Shown: positions 56,404 through 64,000 of the stretch, one piece after another
Numbering within the stretch: the stretch's first letter is position 1
Layout of the letters: every line of letters starts with the position of its first letter
NCBI RefSeq assembly: GCF_014202765.1
Contig: NZ_JACHHN010000003.1
Span: 372,001 to 436,000 of the forward strand
Source of the DNA: Silvimonas terrae
Lineage (GTDB): Bacteria > Pseudomonadota > Gammaproteobacteria > Burkholderiales > Chitinibacteraceae
Direction: 5' to 3'
DNA: 64,000 bases
The notes under the pieces: model-generated
Databases searched by the model: none
What the model was told of the DNA's origin: nothing
The model's input: only the letters and a program-made list of their open reading frames with translations
Translations under genes and position numbers: made by a program

Positions 56404-57126
56404 ATGCCCACCGCCCTGATTGCCGACGACGAACCCAATCTGGCCGCTGAACTGGCGGAGCGCCTTGGCCGCTTCTGGCCAGAACTGACCATTGTGGCCA
56501 TGCCGCGTAACGGCATTGAAGCGCTGGCGCAAATCAACGCCACCCAGCCGGATTTCTCTTTTCTGGATATCCGCATGCCAGGGCTGGATGGCCTGAAGGT
56601 GGCAGAACTGGCCAGCGATACGCGGGTCATTTTTGTCACCGCCTATGACGAATACGCCGTCGAAGCCTTTGACGCCTCGGCAGTCGATTACCTGCTCAAG
56701 CCGCTCAGTGATGAACGCCTGCTGCGCTGTATTGCCCGGCTGCAACGCGGCGCGCCAGCGCAAAGCCCCACCGCAGCGCCACCGCTGGCCAAAGACGAGG
56801 GCCCGATCCGCTGGCTGACTGTGGGTCTGGGCGACACCACGCACCTGGTATCGGTGGAGGATGTGGCCTTTTTCCAGGCGACCGACAAATACACAGAGGT
56901 CGTGGTGGGAGATAAACGCCACCTGATCCGCACGCCCTTGAAAGACCTGGCGCAACGGTTGGACCCGGAACGCTTTGTGCAGGTGCATCGCGGCGTCATT
57001 GTGGCGCTGGCCGCCATTGATCATGTGCAGCGGGACTTACTGGGCCGCCTGCGCATTCACTTGCGCGACCGCAGCGAAACCCTGCCCGTCAGCCGCGCTT
57101 GCGCCGGTCTGTTCAAGCAGATGTAG
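56404..57126 (+). CDS. LytTR family response regulator (AlgR-like)
   Basis: The 240-residue regulator has a receiver domain with ALIADDEPNLAAELAERL and the phospho-acceptor aspartate in PDFSFLDIRMPGLDG. The C-terminal LytTR DNA-binding domain runs from about residue 135 (VSVEDVAFFQATDKYTEVVV, then RFVQVHRGVIVALAAI). It pairs with the LytS-type kinase in the same operon. LytTR regulators control virulence factors, competence or membrane traits elsewhere; the regulon here is unknown. Its 3' end overlaps the convergent tetR gene by 14 bases. Confidence 0.93.
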   Translation: MPTALIADDEPNLAAELAERLGRFWPELTIVAMPRNGIEALAQINATQPDFSFLDIRMPGLDGLKVAELASDTRVIFVTAYDEYAVEAFDASAVDYLLKPLSDERLLRCIARLQRGAPAQSPTAAPPLAKDEGPIRWLTVGLGDTTHLVSVEDVAFFQATDKYTEVVVGDKRHLIRTPLKDLAQRLDPERFVQVHRGVIVALAAIDHVQRDLLGRLRIHLRDRSETLPVSRACAGLFKQM

Positions 57127-57739
57127 CCGCACTGTGCAGCCAGAGGTGTAAAAGTGTCCGGAGTTCCGCCAGCACCATATGGCGCAGTGCTGGCGATTCC
57201 TCACTGACAATCGTCATCCCTTTAAGCACGTGCAGCATCAGCACCGCCATTGCGTCTGACCGGGCGACGGATAGCCCGGGAATAGCCTGTTGCAACACAC
57301 GGCTCATGGCCGCGCGGGACAGGTCACGGAACTCCTGGCGGATATCCTGGCTACCACCGCGTGCCTCCACCAGCGCCAGCACCACGCCGCGCTGATCCAG
57401 CAAGCCCTGGCGCAAATCCAGCAGGGCTTCAGCCAGTCCATCGAGCGTCAGCTGCGACGCCTGTTGTTCCAGCGCGGTCAGCCCCTGCAGCGTGCTTTGC
57501 GCGTAACGCAGCAACAATGCATCCGCCACCGCGCCCTTGGTCGGAAAAAACCGGTACAGCGAACCGATGGCCGTCTCTGCCCGTGCGGCAATTTCGGTCA
57601 TGGTGGTTTTATCAAACCCCTTTTCCACAAACAGCGCTGCCGCCGCCTGCAAGATGGCCGCTACACGCTGGCGGCCACGTTCCTGCCGGGGTTCTATGCT
57701 GGGCGCGGCAAGCTGGGGGCTGGTCAGATGATCATTCAT
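57113..57739 (-). CDS. TetR/AcrR family transcriptional regulator
   Basis: The 208-residue repressor has the N-terminal TetR HTH (RQERGRQRVAAILQAAAALF, then VEKGFDKTTMTEIAARAETAIGS and LYRFFPTKGAVADALL). The C-terminal ligand-binding part is typical and variable. It is divergent from the AbrB-family transporter gene, and the 187-bp intergenic region contains three dyads that look like operators. It is therefore probably an autorepressor and the regulator of the transporter. The ligand is unknown. Confidence 0.92.
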   Translation of the reverse strand: MNDHLTSPQLAAPSIEPRQERGRQRVAAILQAAAALFVEKGFDKTTMTEIAARAETAIGSLYRFFPTKGAVADALLLRYAQSTLQGLTALEQQASQLTLDGLAEALLDLRQGLLDQRGVVLALVEARGGSQDIRQEFRDLSRAAMSRVLQQAIPGLSVARSDAMAVLMLHVLKGMTIVSEESPALRHMVLAELRTLLHLWLHSAATSA

Positions 57740-57742
57740 GGA

Positions 57743-57770
57743 TGCGAGGTATATTTGAATAATCCTCGCA
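57743..57770. promoter_or_regulatory. Candidate TetR operator dyad 1 (TGCGAGG/CCTCGCA)
   Basis: Perfect 7-bp arms TGCGAGG (57743-57749) and CCTCGCA (57764-57770) flank a 14-bp AT-rich spacer. It starts four bases beyond the tetR start codon, over its probable promoter or leader. Confidence 0.55.
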
Positions 57771-57803
57771 TTATAAGTCGATGGCGTGACGACGCAAACC
57801 TCC

Positions 57804-57823
57804 TTTCAAATAACGATTTGAAA
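57804..57823. promoter_or_regulatory. Dyad TTTCAAAT/ATTTGAAA in the tetR-abrB gap
   Basis: Perfect 8-bp arms with an AACG spacer lie midway between the two divergent genes. Its sequence differs from the other two dyads, so it may serve a second factor. Confidence 0.4.
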
Positions 57824-57862
57824 ACATATAGGGTCTGCTTTCGTCTCCCCATCATTGCAATA

Positions 57863-57880
57863 TGCGAGGATATCCTCTAC
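57863..57880. promoter_or_regulatory. Candidate TetR operator dyad 2 (GAGGATATCCTC)
   Basis: GAGGATATCCTC is a perfect 12-bp palindrome (57866-57877). With the flanking TGC it repeats the TGCGAGG half of dyad 1. It lies about 50 bases upstream of the transporter start, where repression of that promoter would be expected. Confidence 0.55.
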
Positions 57881-57926
57881 TATTTTTGAAAGTATCCATT
57901 CGCCTGTTTTCCAATCAGCGCGCACC

Positions 57927-59042
57927 ATGAACCCAAACCAGACCGAAGCCCTCCGTGCCGGCGTATTTGCCAGGATGTCCCCGCGTGCCCAATGGCTTGC
58001 GCTGCTGCTGTTGTCCGCCCTGTCTGGCGCAGTGCTGGGCCGCACCGGCTTGCCGGCGGCGCTGTTATTGGGGCCGATGCTCGCCGGCATTCTGGTGACG
58101 GCCAACGGCGGCAACTGTCAGATCGCCTCATGGCCGTTCCTGGTGGCGCAAGCGCTGATCGGCTGCATGATCGCCCGCGCCTTGCCCTCCTGGGTGGGCG
58201 GTGGCGTGGGGCAACACTGGTGGTTGTTTATTGCCGGTGTGTTCTCCGTCCTGGCCATCAGCACCGGGCTGGGTCTGTTGCTGACCCGCCTGCGGGTGCT
58301 GCCCGGCTCCACCGCCATGTGGGGCTTAAGCCCTGGTGCGGCCACCACCATGACGTTGATGGCAGAAGCCTTTGGGGCAGACACCCGGCTGGTGGCCTTG
58401 ATGCAATACCTGCGGGTCATGCTGGTGGCGGCCGTTGCCAGCGTCATCACCCGCATCATGGGCGCACATGCGCCGCATGGCCCGGCCACGGTAGACTGGC
58501 TGCACTTGCCAGACTGGCCGCAACTGGGCGCCACCCTGGCGCTGTGCGCGGTCAGCATCCTGATCACCCAGCGTTTCAAAATCCGCGCCGGGGCGATTCT
58601 GCTCCCCATGTTTGGCGGCATGGCCCTGGTGCATTTTGGCCTGATGAAGGTGGAGTTGCCGCCTGCCCTGCTGGTGGTGGCTTATGCCATCGTCGGCTGG
58701 CGCATCGGCCTGCAATTTACCCGCCCGCTGTTGCGCTACGCGGCGCGTGCCTTGCCGCGCGTGCTGCTGTGCACCCTCACCCTGATTGCCGCCTGCGGCG
58801 GTCTGGCTGCCGTACTGGTGCATGTGGCCGGCATCGACCCGCTCACCGCGTATCTGGCAACCAGCCCTGGTGGCGCGGATACGGTGGCCATCATTGCCGC
58901 ATCCAGCCATGTCGATGTGCCATTTGTCATGGCCATGCAAGTCTGCCGCTTCATGACCGTACTGATCCTGAGCCCGTTTCTGGCGCGTTTCATGGCCGCG
59001 CAATCGGCCCGCGCCCCTTCTACCCACTCTAACCAGGTGTGA
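57927..59042 (+). CDS. AbrB family membrane transporter
   Basis: The 371-residue inner-membrane protein consists of two AbrB-duplication halves (PF05145), with about nine to ten hydrophobic helices. The first half contains LLLLSALSGAVLGRTGLPAA and LSPGAATTMTLMAEAFGADT, and the second repeats the pattern with TSPGGADTVAIIAASSHVD. Family members have been linked to ammonia or to small organic transport, but no substrate can be assigned here. It is divergent from tetR and overlies an operator cluster. A small membrane protein gene follows six bases on. Confidence 0.85.
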   Translation: MNPNQTEALRAGVFARMSPRAQWLALLLLSALSGAVLGRTGLPAALLLGPMLAGILVTANGGNCQIASWPFLVAQALIGCMIARALPSWVGGGVGQHWWLFIAGVFSVLAISTGLGLLLTRLRVLPGSTAMWGLSPGAATTMTLMAEAFGADTRLVALMQYLRVMLVAAVASVITRIMGAHAPHGPATVDWLHLPDWPQLGATLALCAVSILITQRFKIRAGAILLPMFGGMALVHFGLMKVELPPALLVVAYAIVGWRIGLQFTRPLLRYAARALPRVLLCTLTLIAACGGLAAVLVHVAGIDPLTAYLATSPGGADTVAIIAASSHVDVPFVMAMQVCRFMTVLILSPFLARFMAAQSARAPSTHSNQV

Positions 59043-59047
59043 ATTTC

Positions 59048-59356
59048 ATGAGCCTTGTTCTGTTGTTTCTTGCCGGCGCACTGTTGTGCAACGCCCTGCC
59101 TCATCTGGCGATGGGTTTGTCTGGCCTGCCGTTTCCGACGCCTTTTGCCAAGCCCCGTGGTCGGGGTGATTCCTCGCCGCTGGTTAACTTTTACTGGGGG
59201 TTGTTCAATCTTTTGCTGGGGACGGCCATTGTCACCACCCACCCGGTCGCACCTGCGCTGAACCTGCCATTTGGCGTACTGGTAGCGGGTGCATTAGCCA
59301 TCGGCACCCATCTGGCACTGCATTTTGGCGCGGTCCAGCGCGCCCGCCGCGCTTGA
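59048..59356 (+). CDS. Small membrane protein, three helices
   Basis: The 102-residue protein has three hydrophobic stretches (LVLLFLAGALLCNALPHLA, NFYWGLFNLLLGTAIVTTH and GVLVAGALAIGTHLALHFG). No family was recognised. It starts six bases after the AbrB-family gene stop and is probably co-transcribed with it, so it could be an accessory subunit. The GTG at 59039, three codons earlier, is an alternative start overlapping the upstream stop. Confidence 0.65.
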   Translation: MSLVLLFLAGALLCNALPHLAMGLSGLPFPTPFAKPRGRGDSSPLVNFYWGLFNLLLGTAIVTTHPVAPALNLPFGVLVAGALAIGTHLALHFGAVQRARRA

Positions 59357-59460
59357 GCAAAACACGCAGGTCGGTCCACCTTTCGCTACGCTGTGCATGC
59401 GTTTATTCTCGGGTGCTGAGCCCGTAGCATGATCGCGGGATGGCAACCCACAGGCAGACC

Positions 59461-60282
59461 ATGAGCACGCTTGAAGAAAACCGGCTGGGCAATTACCTGA
59501 AAAACCGCCGCGCCCGGCTGAACCCGGCGGCGTTTGGCTATACCGCGGCCAATCGGCGCACGCCCGGACTACGGCGGGAAGAAGTCGCCTTGCGGGCCAG
59601 TATCAGCGCCACCTGGTACACCTGGCTGGAACAAGGCCGTGGCGGCGTGCCTTCTACTGCGGTGCTGGAGCGCATTGCCACTGCGCTTGATCTGACGGCG
59701 GCGGAGCGTGAGCATCTGTTTTTACTGGCGCAGGACCGCCCGCCGGAAATTCGCGGCCAGGCCCCCGGCATGGTCACGCCACGCCTGCAACGCGTGCTGG
59801 ATGCCATGCCACTGAGCCCGGCGTTTGTCCGCCGGGCCAATTGGGATATCGTGGCGTGGAACCACGCCGCCACCAAAGTGCTGGCCGACTACAGACAGTT
59901 ACCGGTACACGAACGCAACTCCTTGCGCATGCTGTTTGGTAACCCCATGGTGCGAGCGCGCATGGTGGATTGGGAAAAAGATGCCGAGGCCATCGTCGCC
60001 AGCTTTCGGGCGGAGTCTGCCCGCGTCGGCGCGCCAGAGAGTGTGCGGATGCTGGTGGAAGAACTGACGGCCAGCAGCCCGGAGTTTGCCGCCCTGTGGC
60101 ACCGTAACGAGGTGCGCACCCATGGCGAGGGCACCAAACAGATCCTGCATCCTGTAGTTGGGCCGCTCTCTCTGGATTATTCCGTGTTTGCGGTCGATGG
60201 GCAGCCCGAACTCAGCATGGTGGTGTACAGTCCGGCGACGGCGCAAGATGTCGAACGCGTGCGCTTGCTGGTCGAAGGCTGA
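59461..60282 (+). CDS. XRE-family regulator with MmyB-like ligand-binding domain
   Basis: The 273-residue protein has an N-terminal HTH (residues about 5-80, LGNYLKNRRARLNPAAFGYT, ALRASISATWYTWLEQGRGG). The rest is an MmyB-type ligand-binding domain (PF17765 by appearance; VRRANWDIVAWNHAATKVLA and FDGSLDYSVFAVDGQPELSM-like segments near the end). It stands alone, and no target gene is obvious. The ATG at 59461 is preferred by family length; 59440 is an in-frame alternative. Confidence 0.85.
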   Translation: MSTLEENRLGNYLKNRRARLNPAAFGYTAANRRTPGLRREEVALRASISATWYTWLEQGRGGVPSTAVLERIATALDLTAAEREHLFLLAQDRPPEIRGQAPGMVTPRLQRVLDAMPLSPAFVRRANWDIVAWNHAATKVLADYRQLPVHERNSLRMLFGNPMVRARMVDWEKDAEAIVASFRAESARVGAPESVRMLVEELTASSPEFAALWHRNEVRTHGEGTKQILHPVVGPLSLDYSVFAVDGQPELSMVVYSPATAQDVERVRLLVEG

Positions 60283-60415
60283 GTCTGCACCCGTTGCAAT
60301 ACCAACGTCATAACCAGTAAACCATCCGGCCCGCTGCCCCGTTATTGCCCCAGCCCGTACGATCGCTACAGGCCGGGTTCACAACAATTGATCAACCACC
60401 ACGACAACCGACGCT

Positions 60416-60781
60416 ATGCTGCCTCTTCTTCTTGCTACCACACTCTTTTCGCTCGACGGCACCAACCAGATCGATATGGATTCGGTCAAACGCATGGGCA
60501 ATGTGGTCACGGTCAGAATGGCCACCAGCGGCCTGAAGCTGGACAAAGATCCGCGGATTGCCAACGCCCTGAGCGATCTCGAGCTGGACTGTACGGCGCA
60601 CAAGGCGCGCATTGTTGATTCGTTTTATTTTGACCAGGGCTACAAGCTGGTCAACAAGACCCCGCCGCACGACAGCAAACTGACGCCGTACACCGACGAC
60701 AGCGTGTTTGCGCTGGTTGAAGCCAAGCTGTGCGATGTCCCGGCGTTGCTCCCCGCGCCTGCCCCGGCCAGCACGAAGTAA
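60416..60781 (+). CDS. Small secreted protein of unknown function (possible adhesin E-like)
   Basis: The 121-residue protein starts with a short hydrophobic segment (MLPLLLATTLFS) that may act as a signal peptide. Two cysteines (DLELDCTAHKAR and VEAKLCDVPALL) could make a disulphide in the periplasm. The beta-rich middle, GTNQIDMDSVKRMGNVVTVR, recalls the surface-adhesin E family, but the match is weak and the name is not assigned. The C-terminus is proline and alanine rich. It stands alone between an XRE regulator and a tetR gene. Confidence 0.55.
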   Translation: MLPLLLATTLFSLDGTNQIDMDSVKRMGNVVTVRMATSGLKLDKDPRIANALSDLELDCTAHKARIVDSFYFDQGYKLVNKTPPHDSKLTPYTDDSVFALVEAKLCDVPALLPAPAPASTK

Positions 60782-60828
60782 ACCCGGTTTTGCCGCATCA
60801 CCCAAAGGGCCGTCAGCGGTCCTTTGGG

Positions 60829-61494
60829 TCAGGGCAGAACCAGTTGTACCGCCCCTTCTGCCATCGCCTCAAGCTGGGCGGTCGACTCCCCCGCGCGGGC
60901 ACGTAACGCCAGTGAATTCATCACGCCACACAACACCCGCGCCAGGGTAGCGGGTTCAATGGCGGTCACCAGTTCCCCGCTCTCCACGGCGTCACGCAGA
61001 CGTGCTGCCAGCAGGTCATCCAGTTCATGCAGGCCGGCGGCAAAAGCCTCCCGCACGGCCAGATCATTGACGGCCTCGGTCGCCGCAGTGCCAATCAGAT
61101 AACAACCGCGCGCACCGCGCTGGCCGGTGGTGTAGATGGCAATGGCCCGGGCATAGATTGCGCGTAGCGCTTGCGCCAGACCCGGGTGGCTGGCCAGTTC
61201 TTCGCGCATGGCGTTGCGCCCCAGTTCCCGATAGCGCGCCAGGGTCTGCAGATACAAGGTGTGCTTGTCGCCAAACGCACCGTACAGGCTGGGCTTGTTC
61301 ATGCCGGTCGCCGCAGTCAGATCATCCAGCGAAGTGCCGTTAAAGCCGCTATCCCAGAAGGCGTCCCGCGCTTGCTCCAGGGCGTGCCCGGCATCGTAGG
61401 CTTTGGGGCGACCACGAGGGCGGAGACCGCCGCTGATCGGTTCTGGCGTGGGGCTTTGCGGCAAGGCAGCCGGTTCTGCTGATTTTCGTACCAT
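60829..61494 (-). CDS. TetR/AcrR family transcriptional regulator
   Basis: The 221-residue repressor has the TetR HTH (LRPRGRPKAYDAGHALEQAR, then GTSLDDLTAATGMNKPSLYGAFGDK and HTLYLQTLARYRE). The LYGAFGDK tail of the HTH is typical of the family. It is divergent from a GST gene, 86 bases apart, with a palindrome over its own start. It is therefore expected to repress itself and the GST gene. The ligand is unknown, perhaps an electrophile as in similar GST-linked systems. Confidence 0.9.
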   Translation of the reverse strand: MVRKSAEPAALPQSPTPEPISGGLRPRGRPKAYDAGHALEQARDAFWDSGFNGTSLDDLTAATGMNKPSLYGAFGDKHTLYLQTLARYRELGRNAMREELASHPGLAQALRAIYARAIAIYTTGQRGARGCYLIGTAATEAVNDLAVREAFAAGLHELDDLLAARLRDAVESGELVTAIEPATLARVLCGVMNSLALRARAGESTAQLEAMAEGAVQLVLP

Positions 61495-61500
61495 TTGGTA
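61489..61500. promoter_or_regulatory. Candidate TetR operator in the tetR-GST gap
   Basis: TACCATTTGGTA has 5-bp arms (TACCA/TGGTA) with a 2-bp centre. It overlaps the tetR start codon, and a GGTAC motif occurs again at about 61552 near the GST promoter. Confidence 0.4.
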
Positions 61501-61510
61501 AATTAATTTC

Positions 61511-61539
61511 TTGACGAGTGAGAATCACCGGAATAATTT
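61511..61539 (+). promoter_or_regulatory. Candidate sigma-70 promoter of the GST gene
   Basis: TTGACG (61511-61516) and TAATTT (61534-61539) are 17 bases apart. The GST start is 41 bases further on. Confidence 0.55.
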
Positions 61540-61580
61540 ATTACTACACGGTACAAAAATCAACCACCAGGAGCAGCATC

Positions 61581-62222
61581 ATGCAGGTTTACTTTGCGCC
61601 ACTGGCCTGTTCGGCGGCCACACGCATTGCACTTTATGAAGCACAAGCCGGGGCGGAAGCAGAATTTATCTATGTGGATATCCACACCAGGCCAGGCGAG
61701 CGCTTGCTGGCAGATGGTTCAGACTTTCACGCTATCAATCCAATGGGGCAGGTACCGGCGATCCGGACTCGCAATGGCGAGATCATCACAGAAAACCCGG
61801 TGGTGCTGCAGTATGTGGCGGATCAATACCCGCAAGCCCACCTGGCGCCTGCGGGTGGCATGGAGCGCTACCGCTTGCAGCAGTGGCTCAATTTCATTGC
61901 CACAGAATTGCACAAGGCCACTTACATCCCGCTGCTGGATCGGCACAGCCCGGACGGCGCCAAAGCGTTTGCCCGGCAAAAGCTGGCCTTGCGCTTTGGC
62001 TATCTGAGCCAGCAACTGACAGGGCAAGATTATCTGCTGGGCTACTTTACGGTGGCGGATGCCTATCTGATGACCGTGCTCAACTGGTCGCCCTATGCCG
62101 GTATTGAGTTGAGAGAATGGCCGCAGTTGCAAGCCTATGCACAGGCACTCAAGCAACGCCCCAGCGTAGCGCGGGCGCTGGCGGAAGAAATGGCGGCTTA
62201 TTCCGCAGAGATGAGCCGCTAA
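61581..62222 (+). CDS. Glutathione S-transferase family protein
   Basis: The 213-residue GST opens MQVYFAPLACSAATRIALYE, a beta-class-like start. The N-terminal thioredoxin-fold contains NPMGQVPAIRTRNGEIITEN with the cis-proline. The helical C-terminal domain has YLLGYFTVADAYLMTVLNWS, the usual N-capping segment. The enzyme may conjugate glutathione to an electrophile; the cysteine in PLACSAATR is in a suitable position for catalysis. It is divergent from the adjacent tetR gene, with a promoter and operator candidate between. Confidence 0.87.
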   Translation: MQVYFAPLACSAATRIALYEAQAGAEAEFIYVDIHTRPGERLLADGSDFHAINPMGQVPAIRTRNGEIITENPVVLQYVADQYPQAHLAPAGGMERYRLQQWLNFIATELHKATYIPLLDRHSPDGAKAFARQKLALRFGYLSQQLTGQDYLLGYFTVADAYLMTVLNWSPYAGIELREWPQLQAYAQALKQRPSVARALAEEMAAYSAEMSR

Positions 62223-62264
62223 TCAAAGCGCGGGCGATCGAGGGCGGGCGGGGGTAAAACGCAT

Positions 62265-63116
62265 TCAGCCCTTGGTCGCCCCAAAGGTCAGCCCGGCCAC
62301 AAAGTGCCGCTGCATGGCAAAAAACATCATGACCGAGGGCAGCGCTGCCAGGATGGAACCCGCGCTCACCAGGTTCCAGGCGGTCACCCACTGCCCGCGC
62401 AGGGCCGCTACACCTACCGTCAGCGGCGCGGCTTCGTCGCCCTGGGTCAGACACAGCGCCCAGAAGTAGTCGTTCCAGACAAAGGTGAACACCAGGATCG
62501 ACAGCGCGGCCAGTGCCGGGCGAATCAACGGCAGGATGATGCGCCAGAAAATAGCCCACTCCCCTGCTCCCTCAATGCGGCCGGCTTCAATCAACTCATA
62601 CGGCAACTGCTTGATGAAGTTGCGTAAAAACAGCGTACAAAACCCGGTCTGGAAAGCGATATGGAACAACATCAGCGCCCACAGCGTGTTGTAGAGCCCC
62701 ATCTGCAAAAAGAGGTCACGCACCGGGATCATCAGAATCTGGATTGGCACAAAGTTACCGCCAACAAAGGTGGCAAACAGTGCCAGGTTGCCCCGGAACT
62801 GATACACCGCCAGCGAAAACCCGGCCATGGCGGCCAGCGCAATGGCGCCAATCACGGCCGGCACGGTGATCATCACGCTGTTGAAGAAGTAATGCAGCAT
62901 GGGCGAAGTGGTCAGCGCCTCATGGTAGTTGGATATCAGCGCAAAGTGCCTGGGCCAGCCCCAGTAATTGCCTTCGGTGAGTTCTTCCGTGGAACGGATG
63001 GAGGTCACCATCACCGCAATCAACGGCAGCAGCCAGACCAGCAAGGCCAGTGGCAGGGTCAGCTTGTACAGCCGCCGGTTCAGCGGCTTCCAGTGTTCTA
63101 TGGGCATGGGGAACAT
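62265..63116 (-). CDS. ABC transporter permease, MalG-like (carbohydrate type)
   Basis: The 283-residue permease has six hydrophobic helices. The EAA loop, EAGRIEGAGEWAIFWRIILP, contacts the ATPase. The N-terminal helix is LALLVWLLPLIAVMVTSIRS. It forms the second of two permeases in a binding-protein-dependent uptake system, probably for a sugar. The upstream partner permease is 21 bases away, so they are co-transcribed. The ATPase and binding-protein genes lie outside the window. M4 (63107) is an alternative start. Confidence 0.9.
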   Translation of the reverse strand: MFPMPIEHWKPLNRRLYKLTLPLALLVWLLPLIAVMVTSIRSTEELTEGNYWGWPRHFALISNYHEALTTSPMLHYFFNSVMITVPAVIGAIALAAMAGFSLAVYQFRGNLALFATFVGGNFVPIQILMIPVRDLFLQMGLYNTLWALMLFHIAFQTGFCTLFLRNFIKQLPYELIEAGRIEGAGEWAIFWRIILPLIRPALAALSILVFTFVWNDYFWALCLTQGDEAAPLTVGVAALRGQWVTAWNLVSAGSILAALPSVMMFFAMQRHFVAGLTFGATKG

Positions 63117-63136
63117 GGCGGTCTCTCTGGTCGGTC

Positions 63137-64000
63137 TTAATGCTCGTTACGCAGCAAGCGCCGCAAATGCCAGGCGATATACACCAGCATGATGGCGAAC
63201 AGCACCACGGCAATGGCGGCGGAATAACCATAGCGGTAGTACTTGATCGCCTGGTCGTACATGTAATACGCCAGCACGGTTGAACTCTCGAACGGGCCGC
63301 CACTGCTCATCACCGAGATCAGATCAAAGCTTCTGAGCGCGCCGATGATGGTGACGACCATCGCCATAAAGGTGGTCGGGCGCAATTGCGGCAGCACCAC
63401 GTGCCACAGCAGGGTCCAGCCCCGAGCGCCTTCCATGCGCGCGGCTTCAATCTGCTCCGCGTTCAGCCCGGTCAAGCCGGTCAGATACAGAATCATGCAA
63501 TAGGCGGTTTGTGGCCACAGCGCGGCAAACACAATGCCAAAGGTCACGTAATGCGCATCCCCCAGCACCGGAATACCGTGCCCCAGAATCAGCGCCAGCA
63601 AGCCAAAAGTGGGGTCGTAAAACCAGCTGAAAATCAGCCCTACCACCACACCCGACAACACAAATGGCGCAAAGAAGAGGGATTTGATCAGCCGGATGCC
63701 GGCCACAGCCTGGTTCAGATACAGCGCAATGGCCAGCCCCATGGGTGGCGCCAGCAAGAACAGCAGCAGCCACAAGAGATTGTTCTTGAGCGCGGTGTAA
63801 AAGGTGGGCGCGTGAAACAACTCGACATAGTTGGCCAGCCCGACAAAGGTTTTGTCGGTCATGCCATCCCAGTTATAAAAGCTGAGCGAGATACTTTTGA
63901 GAATCGGGTACAGCACAAACAGGGCGACCATGATGCACGCCGGCGCGAGGAACAACCATGCGGCCCGCCGCTGCCGCCGGGCGCTGGGCGACAAGCGCTT
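63137..64000 (-). CDS. ABC transporter permease, MalF/UgpA-like (probably 5'-truncated by the window)
   Basis: This sugar-type permease has six hydrophobic helices and the EAA loop IEAARMEGARGWTLLWHVV, near the C-terminal third. The segment NNLLWLLLFLLAPPMGLAIA and the GGPFESSTVLAYYMYDQAIK motif are typical of this family. The frame reaches the right edge without a stop. A TTG at 63994 could be a start, but the gene probably continues beyond the window. It is the first of the two permeases in this unit. The transported substrate is not predicted. Confidence 0.88.
   Translation of the reverse strand, partial: KRLSPSARRQRRAAWLFLAPACIMVALFVLYPILKSISLSFYNWDGMTDKTFVGLANYVELFHAPTFYTALKNNLLWLLLFLLAPPMGLAIALYLNQAVAGIRLIKSLFFAPFVLSGVVVGLIFSWFYDPTFGLLALILGHGIPVLGDAHYVTFGIVFAALWPQTAYCMILYLTGLTGLNAEQIEAARMEGARGWTLLWHVVLPQLRPTTFMAMVVTIIGALRSFDLISVMSSGGPFESSTVLAYYMYDQAIKYYRYGYSAAIAVVLFAIMLVYIAWHLRRLLRNEH

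Overview
The window is dense, GC-rich bacterial chromosome (about 60% GC by eye). It reads as a betaproteobacterium, most likely in the order Neisseriales. That assignment is inferred from gene order and protein flavour: exbB-exbD-lpxK-Trm112-kdsB-adk, rpsP-rimM-trmD-rplS next to ffh, pilB-pilC-pilD-coaE-zapD-yacG, and csp beside clpS-clpA. No rRNA, tRNA, CRISPR array, prophage or insertion sequence was recognised. Nearly every gene looks intact. Only the first gene (malate synthase, 5' end missing) and possibly the last (an ABC permease) are cut by the window edges.

Layout. 1-4.9 kb: aceB end, a DUF3422 protein, a GST, a glycine-zipper envelope protein and a histidine phosphatase. 4.9-8.7 kb (minus): the envelope operon exbB-exbD-lpxK-Trm112-kdsB-adk. 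9.2-18.1 kb: xseA, a Cds1-like PLP enzyme, a large Cache-HAMP-GAF-HD-GYP protein, an aspartate aminotransferase and a prolyl 4-hydroxylase, separated by intergenic gaps full of dispersed repeats. 18.9-29 kb: purB, a DUF945 protein, mnmA and a Nudix hydrolase, rluE, icd, a cold shock protein and clpS-clpA. 29-37.8 kb: a receiver/GGDEF-like protein, MscS, XerD, Ogt, the rpsP-rimM-trmD-rplS operon, ffh and a CcsA-like membrane protein. 37.8-38.3 kb: a tandem repeat array. 38.4-45.6 kb: a CNNM/CorC protein, then pilBCD, coaE, zapD and yacG. 45.7-52.8 kb: two lipid loci (below) with apaH, a resolvase-like regulator, rsmJ and mtfA between them. 53-64 kb: accessory functions, namely an MFS pump, a LytS/LytTR two-component system, TetR-controlled transporter and GST loci, an XRE regulator and two sugar-type ABC permeases.

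The most interesting part is 45.6-52.9 kb. An olsB-like N-acyltransferase is followed by a plsC/olsA-like acyltransferase, the gene pair for phosphorus-free ornithine lipids. About 3.4 kb further on is an overlapping pair, a PlcP-type metallophosphoesterase and a GT4 glycosyltransferase (Agt-like), the pair known for replacing phospholipids with glycolipids under phosphate starvation. Each locus has, just upstream, repeats with the 11-bp periodicity and GTCA core of a PhoB (PHO) box. I infer a clustered membrane-remodelling module under phosphate control. The promoters and products are untested.

Other signals worth attention: a three-copy composite repeat family (10.7, 16.8 and 18.5 kb) whose end carries a variable CAA/CCCCAA microsatellite; a tandem array whose units have either kept or lost a 37-bp hairpin; a serine-recombinase-like regulator without the catalytic arginines; a GGDEF-family protein without its signature acidic residues; and a set of dyads between a tetR gene and a divergent AbrB-family transporter gene.
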